From NCBI GenBank assembly GCA_947034885.2, contig OX344750.2, forward strand, positions 37,124,821-37,188,820: DNA of 64,000 nucleotides, given 5' to 3'. Position 1 is the first letter of the stretch. Every line of letters begins with the position of its first letter. Below, one piece after another: positions 35,724 through 48,320 of the stretch. The position numbers and the translations under genes are program-made. Source of the stretch: Thuidium tamariscinum (lineage: Eukaryota > Streptophyta > Bryopsida > Hypnales > Thuidiaceae). The notes under the pieces were generated by a model. That model ran no database searches and was not told the DNA's origin. It saw nothing but the letters and a program-made list of their open reading frames with translations.

Positions 35724-36431
35724 CACAAATCCTTGTACCAAGGCAATTAAGATTATTTTTTAGTAATTTCGTCCCTAGATTTTAATATCTAAAAGAGCTA
35801 TATATACAGGAGCTATTTGTAATTGACATAGTTCCTTTGAGAGTTATGTGCACTGGCTTTGTCATTTTGGTGATCATGCAATTATTTTCTACTTTAAAGT
35901 GAGGTTTTCAAATTCCAAATCTAGCAATTAAAGATAAAGTCTACAATGATTTGTGCCAATAGTATTAGGAAACATCGGCGTCACCTTGAAAATTATTATT
36001 ATTACCAATCTTTGATTTTGTAGAAATTAGTACAATACTTCAAATATTTGAAAATAATATGACTTTAGTAAAGTAGTATCATGTACTATTATGCTATAAA
36101 TACAAATTAATGAACATAATATAAATCTGTGTACAAATATTGGCATAAGATTAAAAAAAAAGACTCATATGTACAAGCTTCTAATTGACATTGTCCTCAA
36201 CTCTTTCATTAAGAAACTTGAGTTCCATTCAAGTTAGTTCTTTGCCAAGCAATATGAATACTATGCCATGGCTGTCATTCTTTTCTTTCTTTTTTCAAAA
36301 AAATACCCTACTTACAAGAAGGTTAGATTCGACATGATTTAAGCCATTTTATTGTAAAAAAAGTGTCTCATGTCATCTTGTAAATGGTATGAGGTGATGT
36401 GAGTTCTTGAGAATTTGACATAGAAATTCAA

Positions 36432-36680
36432 TTATGGTAAAACCACCCATTTCCAACTAGAGATCCATACCCAACCTATAGGAACAACCATTTCCAACCA
36501 AGGCTAGAACAAATTTCTATTCAAAGTTTGGAATGTGTTTTTCCACTCCTTTTCAAGATCGGAACTAATAAGTTCATGAGACATGTCGTGAAGTAGTGAG
36601 CGGGAAAGTAATTAGTGAATGATCAAAATTGGAAGATTCAAAACATTGGGAATGGTGGTTTAGGCCAACTTTAGGCTTCT
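36432..36680. mobile_element. Element of the AAGGTAGAACCA family, partial copy
   Basis: It starts TGGTAAAACCACCCATTTCC and follows the order seen at 29853 (ATACCCAACC, CCAACCAAGGCTAGAAC, GGAACTAATAAG). The 3' part is probably split by the small MITE at 36757; its end is not resolved. Confidence 0.5.
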
Positions 36681-36756
36681 AAAATTCACAGTAATTGAAA
36701 TTCAAGGAAAAAACTCAGAAAAAATTATCAATGTTTATAATTTCTATCTTTCTAAG

Positions 36757-36914
36757 GGCCTGTTTACCCCAAAAAACTTTGGGTTGGGGACTTGGGGCCC
36801 AGAGGAATGGAGTCTTCTAATTGAAACTTTGGATTGGTACCATAGCTATCTTCCAATCAAAATACTCCATTCTTTTGGGCCCCAACTCAAAGTTTTTTTA
36901 GTGTAAGCAGGACC
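36757..36914. mobile_element. Small foldback MITE, GGGCCTGTTTACCCC termini
   Basis: The 158-bp element is nearly palindromic along its whole length, for example AAAAAACTTTGGGTTGGGG on the left against CCCCAACTCAAAGTTTTTTT on the right. TAA lies at both edges (36754-36756 and 36915-36917). A Harbinger-type insertion is inferred from the TAA duplication. Confidence 0.75.
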
Positions 36915-37399
36915 TAACAAGGCAAAAAATTTACATTGCCTTCTACTGTTCCACCCAACATGCTCATATTCACTTTAGTGGTCGACTATGGGCTGAGTAA
37001 CAAAATGCGATGTAAATGCCCTGTTGGGTCCCATTTTTCCTTTTCAATTTCTTTCCTGTTCATTCACTCCGGTGGAATGATTCTTTTGATTGGGACAACT
37101 TGTTCTCCTTCAATGGCAATTGGCAGTTTGGCATATTCTACTTCCTCTCACGTCTTGTTTTTTCTGAAGGAGCTCACCTATGCACAAGATCCAATCAAAC
37201 TTTTTCTGGATATTTCCCATAATTTAGGGATTGAACTTTTGGGAAGACACCCAATGGTATCCATCTATTTACCGTACTGGCTGTGCCACATGACAAAATT
37301 CCCAATACAGTACTATAAGTGTAGCCTCTCAGGTATGAATGCTAGGCTGGGTCAGTTCGGTGGAAAATAATCCTAAAAAAAATTAGATTTTGGATCATT

Positions 37400-37695
37400 A
37401 TAGGTCATTCCTAGGCGCAGCGTTAAATCATACCATCAAAGGTGGGCCCCACAGGCTGGATTTACCCAAGGGAAAACGCTGAAATTTATTTATTTATTTA
37501 TTTATTTTTCAAATTCAGAATTCAGATTCAGAATCAGAGACCCCAAATTAGTACTCGGACCCCCCAAACATACCATAAAAACCAACACAAATATAAACCC
37601 TAAACCCTTGTCAACCCCTAATAAAATGAGATTTATCCTATTGGGCCCACCTTTGATGGTATGATTTGATGTTCTGCCATTCTTAGATGGAATTG
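37400..37695. repeat. Inverted-repeat element with perfect 25-bp internal arms
   Basis: The arms at 37425-37449 and 37643-37667 are perfectly complementary over 25 bp (starting AAATCATACCATCAAAGG). Between them lie GGCTGGATTTACCC, a TTTA tetranucleotide run (about 37485-37505) and an AGAATTCAGA block shared with 8088-8369. Confidence 0.7.
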
Positions 37696-37846
37696 TGGTA
37701 TCAAAGGAAGCTTTTACTAAGACTAGTACAAAGAAACATAATTCTGACCTCCATTAGTCTTGAATTTGGGTGCTCCAAAGAGTTTCATCTTTAGTTTTCT
37801 TCAAACTAGAGCTTTTAGTCTAGCACTACACACACTTCACAACTAA

Positions 37847-38242
37847 AAGCATCTCCACAACTACTCAACAAGTGTTAAACCCAAGGATCAGCTGCGCTCG
37901 GCCAATTTAATTGCCCCATGGCACACATGGCCAAGTGAAAATAGTGGCCGGCCACAATTAAATATCATAAGTGCCCAACCAATTGGAGAGTCTTGTGAGT
38001 GACTAGTATAGGTTGTTTTTGTCCGTATACATGGATTTTGAGGTACTTTTTGAATACTAACACTTCTCCATTGTATATGCAAGATGAGGGGGCAGTCTTG
38101 AGGGCCATGTTGGCTTGGTTTCCATGTCTCAAGGTAGAGTTCTGATGGGGTGTTTGCCAAAAGGGAAGACCAAACTCATTCATTGGACACACCAAATGAG
38201 GCCTTCCCATCCTTGTTAATTGGATAAGTTGTGGAAATGCTT
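37847..38242. mobile_element. Diverged MITE related to the GAGCATCCCCAC family
   Basis: The ends AAGCATCTCCACAAC and GTTGTGGAAATGCTT are near-perfect inverses and resemble the GAGCATCCCCAC terminus. TAA lies on the left (37844-37846) but TGA on the right, so the duplication has decayed. The size, 396 bp, is like the copies at 9264 and 27100. Confidence 0.65.
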
Positions 38243-39647
38243 TGATTCTATTCAATCCTATATAAATAATATATCAATGTTTGACAAAGACGTGTTGATT
38301 TTACAATAGAGCATCATTAATGTATATGGCAAAATCGTACAACAAATTGAATAACTTTCAATTGATGAATATAGAATTAGAACTTTAGAATATTATTGTA
38401 GTACTTATATACATTACAAAATTACATTATTCAACACTTGAAAAATGATCTAGGATTGGATTTTGGAAAACCAAATTGATTCTATGAGAATTAGGCTATT
38501 AGATAGATAAATAAATAAATAAAAGATTATTGAAAAATCATACAAATGACACAAAAAAACATTGAGGATTGTACTTCACACTTAGGCCCATCCAAGAGAG
38601 TCAAAATTTGAGTAGTCTCATTGATCAACTGGGTAAAAATTGGTCCTTTCAATTCATCAATAAGGATACTTAATTTTTAGTTACTTAGCATCCTCTAAAT
38701 TATGATACTTAAGAGAGGGCAATGATGTTATTGATCTATTAATCCCTTAATGTCCAATTTGGCCTTCTTTGTACTACATTGTGAAAATTGTAAGGGTTGA
38801 ATAATCTTATACTCCTATAAAGTGATTAATTTGTTGCAAACCATTCAATATGAATTCTACATGTGGACAAACATATTTTTGCAAAAATCTCATCACAATT
38901 CACTTGAATGTTCAATGCTGCTAGCACATGAGTATAAAAATGTGAGCCTATGAGCCTTAAACCTAGTTGTAGGTCATTGCGTAGAAACACAACATTTTTG
39001 TCTCAAAATGGCATGAATATTGTAGGTGGCTTTTGAAATAAATTATTTTGAAATGAAATAAAATATGGATAATTTGTAAATCACTCTAAAGAGTATGTGA
39101 GTGAAAATTCTCAACCATAAAAATTATCTTTAAGAATTATCCTCACTCAAAGAGTGATGAAAAATGCTAAAAAACAGATACTGTGGAATTTGAATTTTAG
39201 AAACTAGTAAAAAATTCAAAAAAATCAACTAAAAAAATGTATTTTTTCTAAATTGAAGATGCTTCTCTTACAACTTTAAAAGAATTGTTTATCTGTATGT
39301 GTGCAAAGATAATGCATTTTGAGCACATGTGGAAGGTAGATAATTTTTTATCTTTAAATAATCTCTTTACAAGCTTATTTATCTACATTAAAAAATTACT
39401 ATTTTTACCTTTAAATTTGCAATTTTGGGTTGGAAAGTATAATAAAACCCTGTAAAATGGAAAATTAAAAATAATAAAATATTTAAAAATATATATATTT
39501 TAATAAATGTCTACAACTACTACATGAACCTTCTTTTCAAATATCATAGAAAATGGGCATACCATGCAAAAGTTATAAACAAAAAAACCACACATCCAAG
39601 GCCTAAAGGACATAAAAATAGACAAGTGTATCTTGCAACAATCCTTC
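38243..39647. other. AT-rich intergenic DNA, nothing recognised
   Basis: No supported gene or repeat; only short frames. Confidence 0.6.
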
Positions 39648-39934
39648 TAGGTATGTACCTACAACCATTTGAAGGTGCTTAAAACATATAAGTCTATTAC
39701 ATAAGGTTACTTATAACATAAAAAGAGTCTTTAATATAGGTACCTATTATGTAGACACTAATAACTAAGGAAGGTATCTATAATATATACTTCCAGAATC
39801 ATAAGCTTATAGATTTTACACTTACACACTAGCATTGTCCTACCTATGTTATGGACTTTTCTTATATCATAGTAAATCTATATTATAGGTACAAATGTTA
39901 TAAATGCCTTCAAATAGTTGTAGATATATATCTA
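39648..39934. mobile_element. Candidate TIR element, TAGGTATGTACCTACAACCA ends
   Basis: Left CAACCATTTGAAGG and right CCTTCAAATAGTTG are inverse, with the outer tips TAGGTATGTACCTA and TAGATATATATCTA each themselves palindromic. It is about 287 bp. A single copy was seen in the window, so confidence is moderate. Confidence 0.5.
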
Positions 39935-40332
39935 CAAATAGGTTCAAGGTTTAGATGTTGATGTCTTTGCGTTGATGCACTTGTATTGCTGCATTTTGTT
40001 CCCTAACAAAATACGGGTTGAAATCTTCACCAAAATGGTAGGGGTACAAATTCATTACAAATTGAAGAGCCTCCTCATGGCTTCAATACTACACTTGTTA
40101 AATGTAATAAAGACCATAACAAAGTGGAGTGGTAAGACAGACAAAACTTTATGTGAGATATGAATTAAGATGTATCAAAGGTTAACCACCTAAATCAACC
40201 TACCATATTTGTATCAGTCATGTTAAAACTAGAAAATTCAGTAAAGAATATAATTCATTTATTAAACAGTTGAAGCTAAAAATAAAGTAGAAAAATCAAG
40301 GTAATTTTCAACTTTAAAAACACATATGTAAT

Positions 40333-41076
40333 GGGTCATTGCAAGAAAGACCTGCGGCAAAGCGTAGCGTTTTGCACAATACTCACTTTTTTCTTTGGGA
40401 GTATTGTATAAATAGTAAATCAATTTCTTTTAAAGTGAAAAATATGTTTGATGTATGTACCTTTAAGAAAAAGATACCCTAGGAAGGAAAAGCATAGAAA
40501 AATTCTGTAAGTAGGAGAACTAGAAAAGTGTTGAATTTCGTGAAAATTGTAACTTTCACTATATTTTCACATTTTAATTTGTAAAAAATAGGGAAAGTAA
40601 TTTTTCTTAAAACTAAAAATTTTCCATTTGGGAAGACTTTATGGTAAAGGTATTTCACCAAAATAATGATCCGAAAACTATCTTGATTGTTCAAAAATGT
40701 GCATGCAAGGGAGGCCTATTAGCACACATGTAGAGGAAAGAGAATAATGATTTTTTAAATTTCCTTCGGTGGAAACATGCCTACTTAGTGTAGGAATAGA
40801 CTTTAGAAATCTCAGCTCTAAATTATTAGTTTAAAGTACTCCCCAATACTAAAAACCCCTAAACTGCAAAGTGTGACAAATTAGAGAAATTAGAATTTAA
40901 ATATAAAATGATTTTTGAAAATTTCTGAAAAATAAGGGATTTGATAACTATCAAGTCAGTCATCTTCAATAAAAATTTCAAGTTCAAAGAGTTAATGCTT
41001 CAAAAGTTATAGCTCATGACAACTCCATCACTCAAAGTGTGACGCCAAATAGTACAAGTCTTTCTTGCATTCACCC
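40333..41076. mobile_element. TIR element, GGTGATTGCAAGAAA family, copy 1
   Basis: The ends GGGTCATTGCAAGAAAGACC and AGTCTTTCTTGCATTCACCC are inverse, and TAAT lies at both edges (40329-40332 and 41077-41080). The interior ATACCCTAGGAAGGAAAA matches 51655-52367 in inverse orientation. No transposase is present. Confidence 0.75.
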
Positions 41077-42460
41077 TAATTTACAATCGTCAATCAACAA
41101 TTATGAGTAAAGTTGTACAAAAGCAAATACTATCTTTCATTCTTAGTCTTGAAAATAGAATCACTACATGAAAAATATGGTTTTATCAAATATATATTTT
41201 TTAAATTTCATTTCTAAGTATAGAATTAATTATAATTATGAAATCTAAAAAATATAAATAATATATCCCAAAATAGATATAGTTTGGAATATCAATCATG
41301 TTGTTATATAGACTCCTGTATAGACTTCAATGTGAAATCTTAAATAGAATAGTATTATCATTGCTCTTGGCTTTGGCACTATAAAGTTGGTTTGCTTCAA
41401 GTATGGGCATATTAAAACTTTTTTATATTCACTCAATATAGATGTAATCTGTGTCAATGCAAACCTCATATTCTTTGGCTCCAAAGTCAACAAACTATCA
41501 ATTTACACCTACAACAATGGAATAATGGATACCATATTTCTAACATTGTATTTATATTTTATTTTATCAAAGATTCAAACCACCCTCCATGTATCTTATA
41601 CAAATCCACCCCAATTGAATTTGAAACATCTATGTTTATTCAATTAAAGTATAAATAAAATGTAGAATTGTTTGATGATGGTAGTGTAAATGATAACAAC
41701 CAAGGATGGTAGTAAGCTTGCCTCATGGTGATCAAACAAATTATTCATGATAGTAATATGAAATTGACATTTTAGATTGAATTTTGCATTCATTAAGTAA
41801 AAATACTTAATAAAAGTGAAATTTATAATATCTTCACATGGTTCATTCAAGAATATTTGTCTACTAGTTATAGATCTAATAATATAGTGTTTGATTGTGA
41901 AATTTCCATTGTCCCTAATTCCCTATTTGTGAAGAGAATTGTCTTTCTTAAAACCCACTTTGAAAATTCATTGGAAAAATACAAAAATTAGTGCAAAAAT
42001 ATTTTTTAACTTGAATTTTCTTCTACTGAAATATGTTTGATACTTAGAACATACTCCAAAATATCCAATTCAAATGGTCAAGTAGATTATTAAAAAAAAC
42101 ATGATCACATTAGAATTCTTTTGCTTTCTAATCTAACAAAGACATTGACCAATTCCATGACATCATATTTATGTAGTACAATAACTACCTATGTCCATAC
42201 GTAAGATGCAATTTCCCAAAACTACTCTTTCTTTATGTATAAGTATGGATTGGAGACACGCTAGGTATATGCAAGCAAAGTCATAGTCAAGTTTAAGAAT
42301 TGTCTTTTGTGCGTCTACTTTTGTACCTTTGTAGAAAATTCTAGATTTTAGTACATACCACCAATGAATTTTCATTTAGAATCAAAGATCCTAAATTAAC
42401 ACCTAAATGTCAACATTCAAATACAAAATTAACCAACTCCAATGTAAAGAACAAGCAACT
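41077..42460. other. AT-rich intergenic DNA, nothing recognised
   Basis: Frames of 65-86 codons occur on both strands but show no domain, and their codon content mirrors the AT bias. Confidence 0.6.
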
Positions 42461-42561
42461 AGGCTATGACAATTGTCCCTCCCTTTCCCTATAAGATAAC
42501 ACCAGCACATCTTTCAAGTAAAGTGCTTCCTCAATGTAGCTTCTATCATTGAGAGAGAGAG

Positions 42562-42605
42562 TCCATGGAGTCCATTGACTCCATGAAGTCCATTGACTCC
42601 CTTGA
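42562..42605. repeat. Short tandem repeat, GTCCATTGACTCC units
   Basis: Imperfect units of GTCCATGGA, GTCCATTGACTCC and CCCTTGACTCC follow a GAGAGAGAGA tract. The Trp/Ser-rich minus-strand frame across it is an artefact of the repeat. Confidence 0.6.
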
Positions 42606-42921
42606 CTCCCTTCTCGAATCCTTCCCCACCTGAAATTGTACAGAACGCATGCATTCATTCAAGTGGATTCTAGAATCACATCTCTGCCCTTTGGATTCTT
42701 CTTCCGTCATCGATCAGCAGTTGTTTACAGATGCCGACCTTAGTTTCTAGCTGGGTTGCTTTGTTTATGTAGAATCCTCGATATGATCGACAGAACACCT
42801 GGCCGGGGACGCGGAAATGAAACAGTGGGTGCGCGCGCCTTAATTTGATTTGGAGTTTCAGCAAATTGGGTGCCAGATATCGATCCAGAGATTTAAAGTT
42901 AGAAATTAACAGAAGCAAGTC

Positions 42922-43149
42922 CGTGTCACGCAAGCGTGATCGATCCAGCCGGGCTTATGCTTGTGACTTTGCCAATCGATCTCACTGCAGATCGATTGAC
43001 GGACACTAGTTTTGATCCGACAATTTATGTAAATGATGGTCCACGGCCCGTGTCGCAGTAAGCGTAATCGATCTGGCACGGCCGGGCTTAACTTGTGACT
43101 TTTGCCAATCCATCTCACTGCAGAGTGGCGGACACCAACTTCGATCCAA
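42922..43149. repeat. Degenerate tandem duplication with GATCGAT motifs, about 127-bp period
   Basis: The two units (about 42922-43020 and 43049-43149) share, in order, GTGTC-C, AAGCGT-ATCGATC, GCCGGGCTTA, TTGTGACTTT, GCCAATC-ATCTCACTGCAGA, CGGACAC and TTCGATCC-type blocks. This is more G+C-rich than the surroundings. Function is unknown. Confidence 0.6.
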
Positions 43150-43899
43150 CGATTGTGAGTGAAATTGCAGACGACAGGAGTCAAGTTGAGAGGCTTCAGT
43201 TGCTTGCACGCAGAAGACCAGCTTGATAAGATGATGACGACGACGACGGCGTCGTGGCCACTGGCAACCCGGGCCGGCCTCCATTATCAACTGGCCAAGC
43301 TTTGGCTCCGAGCGAACGGAATCTTTGTGGAAAATAAAGTCCGTCTACATGGCAAACGAGAACGGATTCGCTGCATGCCATGGAGTCAGAGGGAAAGGGA
43401 GAATGAAAACAAAATGGTTCAGCTGGAGTGAGTCGGATGAAAGAAAAGAAGATGTAACTTATCCCATCTAGGAAGGTACATTTGCACAAAGCCGGGAGCA
43501 TATTTTGAAACTCGAGAGAAGGATGTGAGAATCCTATTTGAAGTATGGAACATATTGATGCCACTTTCTTTCTTCAAATGTCACCTTTCGTTAGAAGATG
43601 GTAACTTTATGTTTTGTATATAGATGGCATTTCAAATTTATATTTTAATTTAAAATATTCTAGATGTTGTAGATTTCATTGTATTGTGCAAGATGGAACT
43701 TCAAGGGGGTGGATGGTGAATTCAATGCAAGTAGTAATCAAGGATGGGCATGGAAATATTAAACAAGGAATTCATTGATTGATGGTAATGGTAATAACCT
43801 TCATTTCAACCAACTTTACAAGAGTGACCTTGGAATTTTTGTATTGACGCATGTGGGGTTCACTTTGCAACCATAGTGTAGGGCCTTTGATGCATTGTT

Positions 43900-46110
43900 A
43901 GTAATTGTAATTGAAGTTATGACCAGAAGGATGGAATGAAGTCCACACGAAAATGGTGGAATGGTGTTAGGATGAAAATGATTTTGAAGTCACAAGACAA
44001 AAATTGAGGTTCTTAGCATCTTTTAACTTAAGAAATTCAAAAGATTTTGAGAGAACAAATGGAAAATTTTGGCCTTTGGAATGAATTTGCTTAAGTATGA
44101 ACTATGAAGCAAAGAGTGGCAAAATTTAGTATTTAAAAAGAATAAATATGAAAGTTGAAGGATTTTAAAGTCAACAAATGATCTTTGAAGTACTAATGAA
44201 TATAGGATTTGGCAACTTTGAGTATCAGTCAACTTGTACTTCGAAAATTCACTACAACAAATTTATATTTGCCAAGACTTCTATATCAATTGAAGTCTAG
44301 AATAGATTTATATAACTTTCAAAAGATGAAAAAGTTGCCACTTTTTCAAACTCATATGCAAGTACCTACAAATGTGTATTTTTGTATTCATCTTTTCAAT
44401 ATGTGATTATATGTCTTCTATAATTCATAAAAAAATTCAAATTTTTGTAAAAATTTTAAACTACCATGAGTTACTTTATAAAAATTTAAATAATTCATAT
44501 TAAATGCAATTGATGCTAAAAAACATGACAATTTTTCATAGGTTTACAATTTAATGTAGAACATCATGGTGCAATTTTTCTTACTACATCATTCTAAAAT
44601 TCCATGGTTATAGACTAAAAGCTCAAATATTTCTATAAAATTTCATTGATGATCTCTAGGTTGGAATTGATTTAGTCAATTTCTGGAATTTTGAAGTCAT
44701 ACAACTAAAATTTAAGCCCAATGCATCTTTTCTATTGACAGAGTTAAAACATTTCTTCAAGGCCACAAAGATTTTGATTGAAATTTTGATTTGAAAAAAC
44801 ATGAGAGTTGAAATGGTTCATTTTGCAACAATAGATTTTCGATTTGGAGGGATTTGCATTGACAAATATAGAGTTCAACACCTACTATTGGTCAACATAT
44901 ACCTCCAAAATATAGCACAATGATGTCACAATTGCTAAGACTCTAATTCTGGAGATGTGATTTCATGTCTTTCATTAGTTGGAAAAATTTCACATTTTTT
45001 AGAGAAAAATTTGAAGTTACAATGAACTTGTAAACAAAATGTGAAACACTTCAAACTAAATGCAATTCATGCTCAAAAATCTAAAAGTATCTCCATAGGT
45101 TTATATAAAAGGGGGGAAAATTATGGAGCGTATGCTCTATTATTATCAATCTAAATTTAGAAAACCAACATTTCATTATAGCAAATTCATTTTTTGGAAT
45201 TATTAGTCAATATTTTAAAAGTTTTCTATATACTATGTAGAATCTTGGATAGAATTATAAATTAATAGATGAAAAAATAAATTGAAAAATAATTTTTGCT
45301 AATAAAAATCTAATAATTCAAGACTCTAATATTTGTATGAAAGCCCTATTGCAAAGGTCTTTAAACTCCTTGCAAAAGGATCTTTTAATTGAACAAACAT
45401 TCAATCAGGTATTATTTGTAGTTTGGAAATCAATAAAGCCCTAGTTTAGGATATTCAAATCTATTATATTGAAGAATTTTACATGGTTGCTAAAAAATTT
45501 ATTCCAATAAAAATCTTTTGGTTAGAGTTGCTTTAGGAAGTTTTCACATTGACCTTAGACATTTCTATGTTGATGAGTATATAGACTATTTTGTGATTGT
45601 AGAGTTTGTTTTAAGTCATGACTAAAATGGTGGAATGAAGCTACGATGAAAATAAATAAAATTTTGAATCTATAATAAAAATGATAGAATTTCAAAGTTG
45701 CACAACTAAAATTGAAGCCTAGAGTCTCTTTTCAATTTAAGGGGTTCAAAATATTTTGAGAGAAAGAATAGAAACCTTTAGAACTCAAATAATTTCCGAA
45801 AACAAGTAGGAAGAATTTTGAATTAATAATAAATAAATGAAAGAGTTGAAAGTTTTTTGAGGCAACCAATGAACTCAAAGATCTTGGAAAAATTGGCAAA
45901 TGAAGGATACAACATAGGCTATATATTGGTGACATACCCCTTCTAAGTCTACCATCACAAATTCTAAGAACTCCAAAGACAAGTATATAACCATTTTTTT
46001 AGATGTCATTTTACAAGCACTTATGAGTTTGATTTTTTGTAATTATTTTTCAACAATGTGATCTTATATTGTCTATTATTTGTAAATTTTTTGCATTTTT
46101 GGTGCATCCA
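43900..46110. repeat. Diverged direct duplication in AT-rich DNA
   Basis: The segments at about 43910-44240 and 45610-45910 share ordered blocks (ATGGTGGAATG, GATTTTGAAGTCAC-like, CAAAATTGAAG-like, ATTTTGAGAGAA, GAAAGTTGAAGG-like). A third partial copy lies at about 44660-44770. These are likely fragments of one old repeat family without coding capacity. Confidence 0.35.
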
Positions 46111-46970
46111 AATGACCTCAAGAGTGTATTCATCTACTACATTATTGAACGCAACCTTAAAAGGATTAGCCAATTGTGTTTGATCATCATTGCAACCAAC
46201 TCATACAACAAGTAAATCTTTAGGTAGGACATCCAACTTTTCTTCCTCTTAAAAGAATCACAATTTGTTCACATTCCTACCTCTTAATAAAAGAATGAAT
46301 GTCATCTCATTGAGAATGTTTTTATTTTTCAACATTGCACTCAAGAAGATCCACAACATCCTTCTTCAAAAATTGTCTATTACAAAATTAAGCTTTATAT
46401 CCCTTGTACAGAAGTCCTTGATTTTTTTGCTTTCATTACTTGACAACCCAAATTCTTTGACATACAATTGTTTGAGTGACTTATCAAAGTACCTTGATTT
46501 ATCCAAGAATGTTGTTTCAAAGTTTTTATTATACATGCATGTTTCCAATTTACAGTGAGTATTCATACAACACCAAGAATAAAACAAAACAAGAAGTTGA
46601 AAATCAAGAGGTCCAATTGAATTTGATTTCAAACTTTTGCTTCATTGACTACTAGGCCCTGTGAGCGCTCCTAACTCCACCCTCGAGCTAAGAGTTTTTC
46701 ACACGGGTCCTGTGTCTAATTGAGTTTTCTTTCTAATTGGGTTTTAAAAGAAAGCCTTCCAAGCAATGAACTCTTTTAGTCACGTCTTTTAAGTGTTTTA
46801 ATCTGATTTTGTTATAATTCTATCTTATTCTACTCTAAAATTCACCCAATTAATCCTACTCTATTCTAGTCTATCAAATATTATTGTGCCTAAATTTAAT
46901 TCCAAGCATTTGGTAAAAAGAAACTTAACAGTAAAACAATGAGAATGAAAATTAAATGTGAGCGGTTTAC

Positions 46971-47066
46971 CTCCTCTGCGTAAATCTCCATGGTCCCGTC
47001 GTCAAACATCATCATATGCAAATATTCTCCTACAACCTTGCCATTGAACTCATCCCGGCTCTCCAT
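46971..47066 (-). other. Exon-like open segment of 32 codons
   Basis: On the minus strand, GATTAG (possible acceptor) is followed by ATG at 47066 and 32 codons, including FNGKVVGEYLHMMMFDDGTM and MEIYAEE, then GAG|GTAAAC, a good donor. Both putative splice sites are phase 0. Codon use is coding-like, unlike the DNA around it. I do not recognise the protein. It may belong to a gene of the surrounding 3.8-kb element, but no partner exon was identified. Confidence 0.3.
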
Positions 47067-47345
47067 CTAATCCATGATAATTCTCACGTTGTTAGTCAAT
47101 TAATTTTGTCCTGTTTTTAAAAGAAATTAAAAGTTATGTAGCGTTAATTTAATTGCGTAATTCTTTTAATTCCTAAATCCCCGGTAATTAGGAATTACTG
47201 CAATTTAACTAGTCTACCTAAATTGTTAAGGTTCTAAAGAAATCAATGGAAATCTAATAATTCACTATTCGTTGTTTTTAGTTTTTCTTTAATTCTGAAA
47301 TTAATGTGATAAAAATCCCAATTGAATTAAAATGATTTGGGTGGA

Positions 47346-47563
47346 AATTCCCTTCAAATCTTTTCAAATCCAATTGATTTTCAAAATTGTTTTAATTCTA
47401 ACGAAATTGGTTGTCAATTTGTTTGTTTCCTTTTTGGCTTATTAGAATATTTTAATCGAAAAACTATCATCAAATCTTTTCAAATCTAATTAATTTTGAA
47501 TTTGCATTAGTTTGTAAGGAAATTAGTTGTCAATTTGTTTGTTTCCTTTTTGGCTTATTAGGC
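47346..47563. repeat. Tandem duplication, about 116-bp period
   Basis: GTTGTCAATTTGTTTGTTTC followed by CTTTTTGGCTTATTA occurs at 47410-47444 and again, identical, at 47526-47560. The preceding CAAATCTTTTCAAATC is also repeated. The identity points to a recent duplication. Confidence 0.7.
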
Positions 47564-48019
47564 CTAATAAAACAAAACCAACAAAATCCAAACCTTCTAA
47601 GAATCTAATTAATGACTAACTACCAAAGAACAAAGAACATTCCTAAAGAACAAGAATCAACTCAATAGTAAGATTCTTAAGAAATTAGTTTTTAAAGCAA
47701 ACAAAGGTCAAAGCAAGGGAATAAGAACCAAATTCAATAGTGATTATTCTCCAACAATTAGTTTTTTAATGAATCTTGAGGTTCCGGTGCCTTAATCTCC
47801 TAATCCTCCCTTTTCTCTTTCATTCTTGTTTTTGTCATGAGTTGCAAAGTTTGGAGAGAGAGAGTTGGCTATGGCGGCGGAATGTTGCGGAGAATTTAGT
47901 GACCAAGTTTTTGAAATCCCAAATGTTAGATTTTTAGTGAAAATAAAAAATGATGGGGTTGTGGCTTCCACTGCCAACCCAAAGATTTTCAAAGAAAATC
48001 AAATTTTTGTGATCAAAAT

Positions 48020-48320
48020 GTGACTTGGTAGCCTGGACTCACCGAGTCCGTTTAGTCACTGGTCCTCAGCTCAGTCGCTGGACCTCCACGCTCAGTCGCT
48101 GGACCTCCCGCCCCACGCTGTTGGGCTTCCCCGCCCGTTGCTGGGCCTCCCCGCCCCGCGCCACGTGTCCCGACGTGGGTGGCCGGACCCCTCCCCGCGG
48201 CCGCGCTGGCCCTCCGCCACGTGTCTCGACGTGAGTGGCTGGCTGGGGGGGCTTTGCCGCACCAAGGCTGCCGCACCAGGGTCTACCGCACTAGGGGCCG
48301 GGTGTCGCACCAGGAGACTG
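48020..48320. repeat. GC-rich degenerate tandem-repeat segment
   Basis: Repeated phrases are CTCAGTCGCTGGACCTCC (about 48070-48110), TGGGC-TCCCCGCCC (about 48122-48160), CCACGTGTC-CGACGTG (twice, about 48161-48235) and CCGCACCA-G (about 48256-48315). Long frames on both strands reflect the lack of A/T rather than coding. CACGTG is a G-box core, but no promoter role is shown. Confidence 0.55.

Larger units (their letters stand above)
42461..43600. other. GC-richer island with tandem repeats, no recognised gene
   Basis: Overlapping frames of 85-122 codons occur on both strands (for example 43564-43196 minus). None has a domain I can name, and their low-complexity runs derive from trinucleotides such as GACGAC near 43235. 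Contains the tandem repeats at 42562-42605 and 42922-43149. An unannotated transcript or exon is possible. Confidence 0.4.

Noticed and set aside
36936..37370. 144-codon plus-strand frame
   Set aside because: It opens at TTG, shows no recognisable domain, and overlaps another frame on the same strand; chance in a slightly GC-richer stretch is likelier.
42464..42658. Trp/Ser-rich frame resembling a thrombospondin-type repeat
   Set aside because: The pattern is produced by the GTCCATTGACTCC tandem repeat read in one frame.
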